A DNA stretch of 64,000 nt from Mixophyes australis. Its lineage: Eukaryota; Chordata; Amphibia; Anura; Limnodynastidae. Position 1 is the stretch's first letter. Every line of letters starts with the position of its first letter. The DNA lies in contig JAVHZZ010000010.1 of the NCBI GenBank assembly GCA_036250195.1, forward strand, positions 82,071,257 through 82,135,256. Reading direction: 5' to 3'. The notes beneath the pieces are model-generated. The model did not search any database. It saw nothing but the letters and a program-made list of their open reading frames with translations, and was not told the DNA's origin. The position numbers and the translations under genes are program-made. Shown one piece after another: positions 58,300 to 64,000 of the stretch.

Positions 58300-60022
58300 G
58301 TCCAGAAAAGGACACATGGCAAACAAAAGTAGCATTAGCTATATGGCTAAAAAAAATACTACATATGAGAATTATAACTGGAAAGCTTCAAACCTCTAGT
58401 ACCAGTTATGGCTCATTCTACTAGATCAGCGTTGCAGAACTCAAGTCTGAGTGAGGGCCATAATAAAGTATGATTGCATGCTGGATGACATAAAGCATTG
58501 TGAGGAACACTCCCCTAGTGTCTCCAACTCACCACAAGACTATATGAGTCCTACTGACCTTAACCACTGCCAGGTTATTGTGGCAGTGTGTTGGGACTGG
58601 ATTGGAAACCTTCAGCGGCAAAATTGTATGCAAAGGTTTCATTTATGAGACCCTAACCCACCAGGAACAGATGTGGTAAAGGGGACCAGAAGGACAGCTA
58701 CCAAGGAGATTCTGGATAACTGTGGGGGCCCTAGCCCTCAATATGTTGTTGGTATGGAGGTTTGGATATATAAACATCAAAAAAATACCATGTACAGGGA
58801 TGTTTACTTTTTTTAATTATCTTAAACATACTTAAAGGGCTGTTGCCTGTTCTTCCAGTGATGGGTAACTTGAGACGTTCCCATTAAGTTATGCTATAGC
58901 AGAACTAAAGGTTCCAGCACGGCAGAGACAGCATGCTGGGACTTGTAGTTCAACACCTGGATGACCCCAAGTTGCCTAGACTTGGCCCATATCATACTTC
59001 TGTAATATTTGGTGGGCCCTGGGAAATTGCCCTTATTGCCCGTTGATTGAAGCAGTCCTGAGCAAAAACAAATAAATAAAATTCAAAAATATTTATTTAC
59101 ATGTAGAGAACTGATTGTAGATCTACAGTGCAGCCCCAATCCCATATGACCAATGGACAATTACAGAGCAAGACCTCACATAGCCATTATAAAAGTCAGA
59201 GGCCTTTATGGTAGGCAGCATATAAAACAGACTCCAGAGGACCTAGAGTACAGACTAGTATACATTAGCTGCCAGATTAGTTTCGGCTTTGTGTATCTGT
59301 TGACAATTAGAATAAAGTAAACCATATCTTGTACAAACGCTAGAAAACGGTGCTATATCAAGTGCCAAGAATGCAAATCATTTCTGGTAACAAGAATAAA
59401 AGGCTGAGCCATATCTGATCCCAACTCTAACATGCTGATGCCTATCTGAGGCCAACTGAGGAAACAGAACCATTATATACCATGACAAAATTATAATGTG
59501 AGCCATAACCGGTGTCAACAATAATATTCTATGCCATATTAATAACAGTAGTGGAGGGAATTATGGAAGTGATGGAGGTAGGGAGTTTAAACGTTTGCCA
59601 TTTTTGGGATCAGAAAGAAACGTTTTCCTCCTGTGAGTCTCAATTAGCACCCGTCACACTGGGAGCAGGAAGGGAATGCCGTTCTATTAGATAAAAACTG
59701 GCTGATAGGGATTCTTGGCAGGTGGGAGCAAGATACGTCTGCTTTCTTGTCATCCCGTGCTACCTACCAACTGTTCTCTGGTTGGCAGCGGTAAATTTGT
59801 AATTAGGAGACAGCAGCTATCGGACACGGCTTTGCATGGGCCACAGGCTGGACAGAAGCCCAAACCATAAGTATTAGAACCATAAATAAATTTGTTGGGG
59901 TGGTCCAGAACCAGAGCAGGGCCACACACAGTGCACCCCTTGCACTATATCACCAACAGCCTCATGTTGGCGCATTTATCCTTCAATCAGATTTGTAAAC
60001 CAGAATGCTGGACATCTCCGCA
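58300..60022. other. Intergenic DNA, no supported gene
   Basis: Only short ORFs. The phrase agcatgctgggacttgtagt near 58930-58955 belongs to a dispersed frog repeat also seen near 1665 and 26820. Confidence 0.4.
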
Positions 60023-60820
60023 CAGGGTCGCCATCAGGGGGGTACGGACAGTACTGCTGTGAGGGGCCCGGACAGACCTCTCCGTCTGTCCGGACTGCCT
60101 GGACTGTCCGGGCCCCTCAGTCACTGACCATGCTGCCACTTTTTCTTCTCCGCGATGCTGCAGCTCCACCTCCCAGGCTCTGATAGGCTGGGAGCGCGGC
60201 GCGGTGATGTCATCACTGCGCGCCACGCTCTCAGTGACTGGGAGCCGCAGCATCGCGGAGGAGAAGGTAAGTTAATTAGGTATTCATTTTTTGGGAAGGG
60301 AGAGCCTGGGGGACCTTAACATTGGAGGAGGGGAGGGAGAGCCTGGGGGACCTTAACTGTGGAGGGGGGGAGAGGGGAACCTTAACCGTGAAGGGGGGGA
60401 GAGGGGGATCTTAACTGTGGAAGGAGAGGGGGACCTTAACTGTGGAGGGTGGGTAGAGGGGGACAATAACTGTGATTGTGTGGGAGAGAGCGGGACATTA
60501 ACTTGGGGGGGACACATTAACTGTGATTTGGGGGGGAGAGTGGGACATTAACTGTGCTTGTGGTGAGGGGAGAGGGGAACATTTACTAAGATTGTAGGGA
60601 GGGGAGAGGGGGACATTTACTGTGATTGCAGGGAGGGGAAAGGGGGACATTTACTTTGGGAGAGGGGTACATTTACTGTGATGAGGGAGTGGGGGAAATG
60701 TACTGTGATGAGAGATAGGGGGCGCATGTATGGCGAAGAGGGAGGGGGGCACATGTATGGGGACGGGGGCCCTGCCAGATTAGTTAGTACTGGACCCCAC
60801 AGTTTCTGATGGCAGCCCTG
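60023..60820. mobile_element. 798-bp hAT-type element with perfect target duplication
   Basis: Ends CAGGGTCGCCATCAG and, read inward, CAGGGCTGCCATCAG. Flanks TCTCCGCA (60015-60022 and 60821-60828) are identical. The left third is a set of nested inverted repeats (tgtccggactgcctggactg area); the right part is a purine-rich minisatellite. No transposase. Confidence 0.87.
60290..60720. repeat. Purine-rich minisatellite inside the hAT element
   Basis: Units of about 25-35 bases built on ggggagagggggac and cattaactgtgattg repeat roughly 13-15 times with varied length. Confidence 0.8.
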
Positions 60821-60828
60821 TCTCCGCA

Positions 60829-62163
60829 TACATATATGAAGCACTACAAGCCAGACACCATAGCCTGTAAGGAATGAGCCACTGGCCCTGGAGCTCTGTC
60901 GATTTCTCTTGCCATATTCCTATATATATCCCATTATTGTGTGCTGATGTAGAGTGTAGAGGAAAAAGAAAACATATTTACTCAACAAAAAGTTCAAATT
61001 TTAAGGCTGCACAACATTTCCTTCCTAATAATTTTTTGTAAATGAATCTGTATATGTTTCTATAAATTAACACAGGGAGAGGTGACTAGGAGGAAGTTTT
61101 TATAGATGAATATTATTTGTGCTAGGAAGGCAATTAACCCACTAGTGTTTGCTGTTTTTTGGACTTGAGGAAAATTGCGATGCGTAAAACAATTCTTGAC
61201 TACATATATACCACCACTGTATGATCACGTCCCTAGAATAAATAGCAAAGTACCTCTATATTTAAATTAATTCAGAAAAATAAATGAATTAGTCTAGTTT
61301 AGAGCAACCAGGTTGCAGTGACTATACTGTGATGATTTGTGAATGACAGGGTGAGATAAGTTTTGAAAGGAAAGCTGGTCATGTGTGAGACGATCCTGAT
61401 TAGGGTCTGACTCCCTTATTGTATTCAAATTGTATTATCAGATCAGATTGTTCACAGCAGCAGGGGATGAGTGGTCTCATCTTGTAGGAAACAGTGATCT
61501 GTCCTCACGTGATTATGTTAGTGAGGAAGGAGACATCACACGCAGAGTGTAAAGTGAGGAGGGGTACAAAGGAAGGTTAGAAGCTACAGAATGAGAGTTA
61601 GATAGTGGAAGGAGCAGGGCGCTCAGTTGGATAGCGCAGTTATGTGAGGTTTCTGTCACACTGATGCTGGAAGATTATTATGTGAAACACACTTCCATAT
61701 GAAACAAAGTTCATACACCCAACTTAATTTTTCTAAATTTTTCCTTTAAATATGTCCATCAAATGTTCTATAAGATGATTTCCTGTCTGAATACTACTTG
61801 TATTCGGGATCAGTGAAGGAATTACTGTGCAAACACAATGAGGGTCATATATGATGTGTTCCATCCAGAAACCTGTAATGCCTGTTACTAATATTATATG
61901 TGTCTAATGTCAGTCATGCCCATGCTGTAGAATTCAAATACGTTGTGGTTCCCCCAATATCGTGGCAGTTTGGGCATCCTGCCCCTCAGCGGCAGTACAG
62001 CACCAAGTGCCATAAAGCAGATAGGAAGTGATTAACCGACAACTGAAGAGGAAGTTTCATTTTACACAAACATAATAACTATAAGTACACACAAACAAAG
62101 ATGGACATATCCTTTAAGAAATCAGTCAGACATTGGAAGGTTGGGGAAGTCCTCATATTGGGC
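60829..62163. other. Intergenic DNA, nothing recognised
   Basis: AT-rich single-copy-looking sequence with short ORFs. No RNA gene or complete repeat was recognised. Confidence 0.4.
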
Positions 62164-62489
62164 ACATCATCATCATTTATTTACATAGCGCCACTAATTC
62201 CGCAGCGCTGTACAGAGAACTCACTCACATCAGTCCCTGTCTCATTGGGGCAGATACTGTCTAAATACCCTAACACAGACACACAGACTAGGGTCAATTT
62301 GTTAGTAGCCAATTAACATACCAGTATGTTTTTGGAGTTTGGGAGGAAACCGGAGCACCTGGAGGAAACTCACGCAAACACGGGGAGAACATACAAACTC
62401 CACACAGATAAGGCCATAGTCAGGAATCAAACTCATGACCCCAGTGCTGTGAGGCAGGAGTGCTAACCACTGAGCCACCATGCTGCCCC
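62164..62489 (+). repeat. SINE-like repeat (SINE-R copy)
   Basis: Starts catcatttatttacatagcg, includes gcagcgctgtacagagaact, ggaggaaaccggagcacctg and gagaacatacaaactccaca, and ends gagccaccatgctgcccca. This is the least diverged of the copies in the window. Confidence 0.82.
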
Positions 62490-62809
62490 ACATAACTTGT
62501 TTGTACACATGCAATGCAATTTGTTATCAAATAAAAAAATGATCAGTGTGCTTCTGGGTGACCCAATATAATAAAATGTAGATGATCAATTCAAACACAG
62601 AATTGATTGACCTGTTTGGAAAACGTTTGTCGAAAAATCAGCTTGATGTGTGTGTTCTATTGTGTATTGAACTATCCTACTGGGCAATAATATAAGTAAA
62701 TTTATTTAATCTTTACAACCCTGATACATGTACAAGAGGCAGATTTTTAAATATAATAAACCGATGGGATTCTTACATATGGATCGTGTTCATATGGATC
62801 ACCCTGGGG

Positions 62810-63035
62810 GGTGCTTAGCAATTTTGAAGTGATAGGCTGCACCGTACACTCCTCCCCCCTAAGTGCCATTTGTGGCACCCGTTCATCGCTGCTCTTCACC
62901 ATTGCAGCAGTGAATAACACATACCTCCCAAATTTCCCAGCTGCGGGACAAAGTCGTCCTGATCAGTATAGCTGCACAGAGCCCTCAAATCGGGACTGTC
63001 CCCCATAAATCAGGACATTTGGGAGGTATGCTGTC
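62810..63035. repeat. Dispersed repeat (cctcccaaattt / aatcgggac family)
   Basis: Contains cacatacctcccaaatttcc, gccctcaaatcgggactgtc and the inverse phrase catttgggaggtatg near its right end. Related pieces lie near 35190-35338 and 42640-42730. Unclassified. Confidence 0.6.
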
Positions 63036-64000
63036 CACTTGCTAATGAAAGTCATGGCATCAAGCCCCACCCATGTTGTCTTCCGGAGAGAAGATATGAC
63101 AAGTAGGTAAGTATGCCTTATAGCTAACAGCCTGGTAACATTACAAAAAATACAAAAGTATACAACTTGTAGCAGGGTGATCACACAGCCTGACTGCTAT
63201 ATAACCTGCTAACTCCATACCCCCCCCCCCCCCCCCATCTAGATGGGACAGTCCAGATTTGAACGGTGCAGTTCAAGGGTCTTTTTAGGGGAGTGTGGTT
63301 GGCTGAGCCAAGCACTTCATGACTGCTTGGCATCACAAGCCTCCATGGTGTGTGAGGAGGATGCCAAGACTGAGTTAATCCAGTATTTGACATTTCTATA
63401 TATCAAAGGTTGTACTACATCATGCTCTCTTCACTCCTGGCTGTAATAGGAGGTAGGAGCTTCTCTAACTAAACAAGCAGTCAAGCACTGGCAGCTAAGT
63501 AGATTTGTTTTGTAGAAATGCACATTGTAGATTGGTTGATTTACATACAAGGGCAATACCATTGTTCATGTCCAAGCAACACAGTTCAGCTTTTTGACCT
63601 GTAGGAGATCCCATCATCCCTGTGGGAGGAGATGCAGCTGTCTGTAATATAGGGGATGTAATACTTCACATTCTACCAGAGCTGCAGTGGAATGCAGGTA
63701 ACACTGAGCAATGCATTATACCTTCATCATTTATGTCTGAAAATGTAACATCTGGAATTTAGTGGAACTTTAAGTTATCTTAAGCTCAGACTGACGTCAG
63801 GATGAAAGTCACAGAATATTGCTGCCTGTACTCTATCATGTTGGATGCTGGTTTTTCTGCCTGATATTATATTTTTCTATGATCAGCACTGTTGCATCCC
63901 CTGCTGGTCATAAGCCTGATTTTGCCCCCACCACCCACAAGTAGGAAGTTATTATCTATAAACATTGCTGACAGTTCTTATGCCTAGCACTAAGCTTAAA
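63036..64000. other. Right-edge DNA, no supported gene
   Basis: Contains a poly-C run (63221-63236) and another short related repeat phrase (gatgggacagtccagatttg at about 63241). Short ORFs only. Confidence 0.4.

Larger units (their letters stand above)
55420..58300 (+). pseudogene. Decayed retroelement remnant, possibly DIRS-like
   Basis: Broken plus-strand reading frames run through this region and are interrupted by three family P MITEs. The translation near 56185-56225 gives RTYLRFAITRDHHF, similar to the YLRFA...HF core of DIRS-type reverse transcriptases as I know it; GSMGGFSEQTIECMEMG lies near 56885-56935. No intact domain or ends were found. The class assignment is tentative. Confidence 0.33.

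Overview
The window is vertebrate nuclear DNA, most probably from a large, repeat-rich frog (anuran) genome. It contains spliced genes with GT/AG introns, many DNA-transposon remnants (hAT, PIF/Harbinger-like, palindromic MITEs), a probable solo LTR, SINE-like repeats and long minisatellites. There is no bacterial or organellar gene organisation. The species call is inference from the repeat style and protein divergence; no species marker was seen.

Three protein-coding genes can be supported. LSP1 (lymphocyte-specific protein 1, an F-actin-binding leukocyte protein) lies on the minus strand, 52807 to 41139. Twelve coding exons were rebuilt by matching splice sites and phases; they total 1206 bp, or 401 codons plus stop. 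PRR33-like lies on the plus strand, 38629-40275. It is a 548-codon proline/serine/threonine-rich ORF in one exon behind a strong splice acceptor. TNNT3 (fast skeletal troponin T) is on the minus strand, and only its 5' half is here: start codon at 19278, nine coding exons down to 371, then off the left edge. The order LSP1 - PRR33 (opposite strand) - TNNT3 matches, from memory, the human 11p15.5 neighbourhood, so each call supports the others.

Layout: 1-1295 holds the two constitutive TNNT3 exons. 1300-12030 is one large TNNT3 intron filled with a TTA-flanked element (1932-2758), a small hAT MITE (3093-3240), a degenerate repeat field (about 3250-6130) and a 24-bp minisatellite (about 6170-10800). 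12031-19297 holds the acidic TNNT3 cassette exons. 19298-27267 holds the upstream TNNT3 region with two candidate first exons or promoters, plus a 30-bp minisatellite. 27268-33801 is a 6.5-kb hAT transposon with an exact 8-bp target duplication, a dead ZBED-type transposase and nested insertions. 33810-38620 is repeat-rich intergenic DNA. 38621-40275 is PRR33-like. 41139-52807 is LSP1 with palindromic MITEs in its introns. 52808-64000 is LSP1 upstream DNA with more MITEs, hAT elements, SINE-like copies and a decayed retroelement.

The most notable observations are the symmetric-phase acidic cassette exons of TNNT3 with an unusually long 75-bp member, the minisatellite with a 1025-bp higher-order duplication in the adjoining intron, the 29-bp LSP1 microexon found by phase reasoning, and the nested transposons with exact target duplications. 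I found no evidence of a new enzymatic or defence system.
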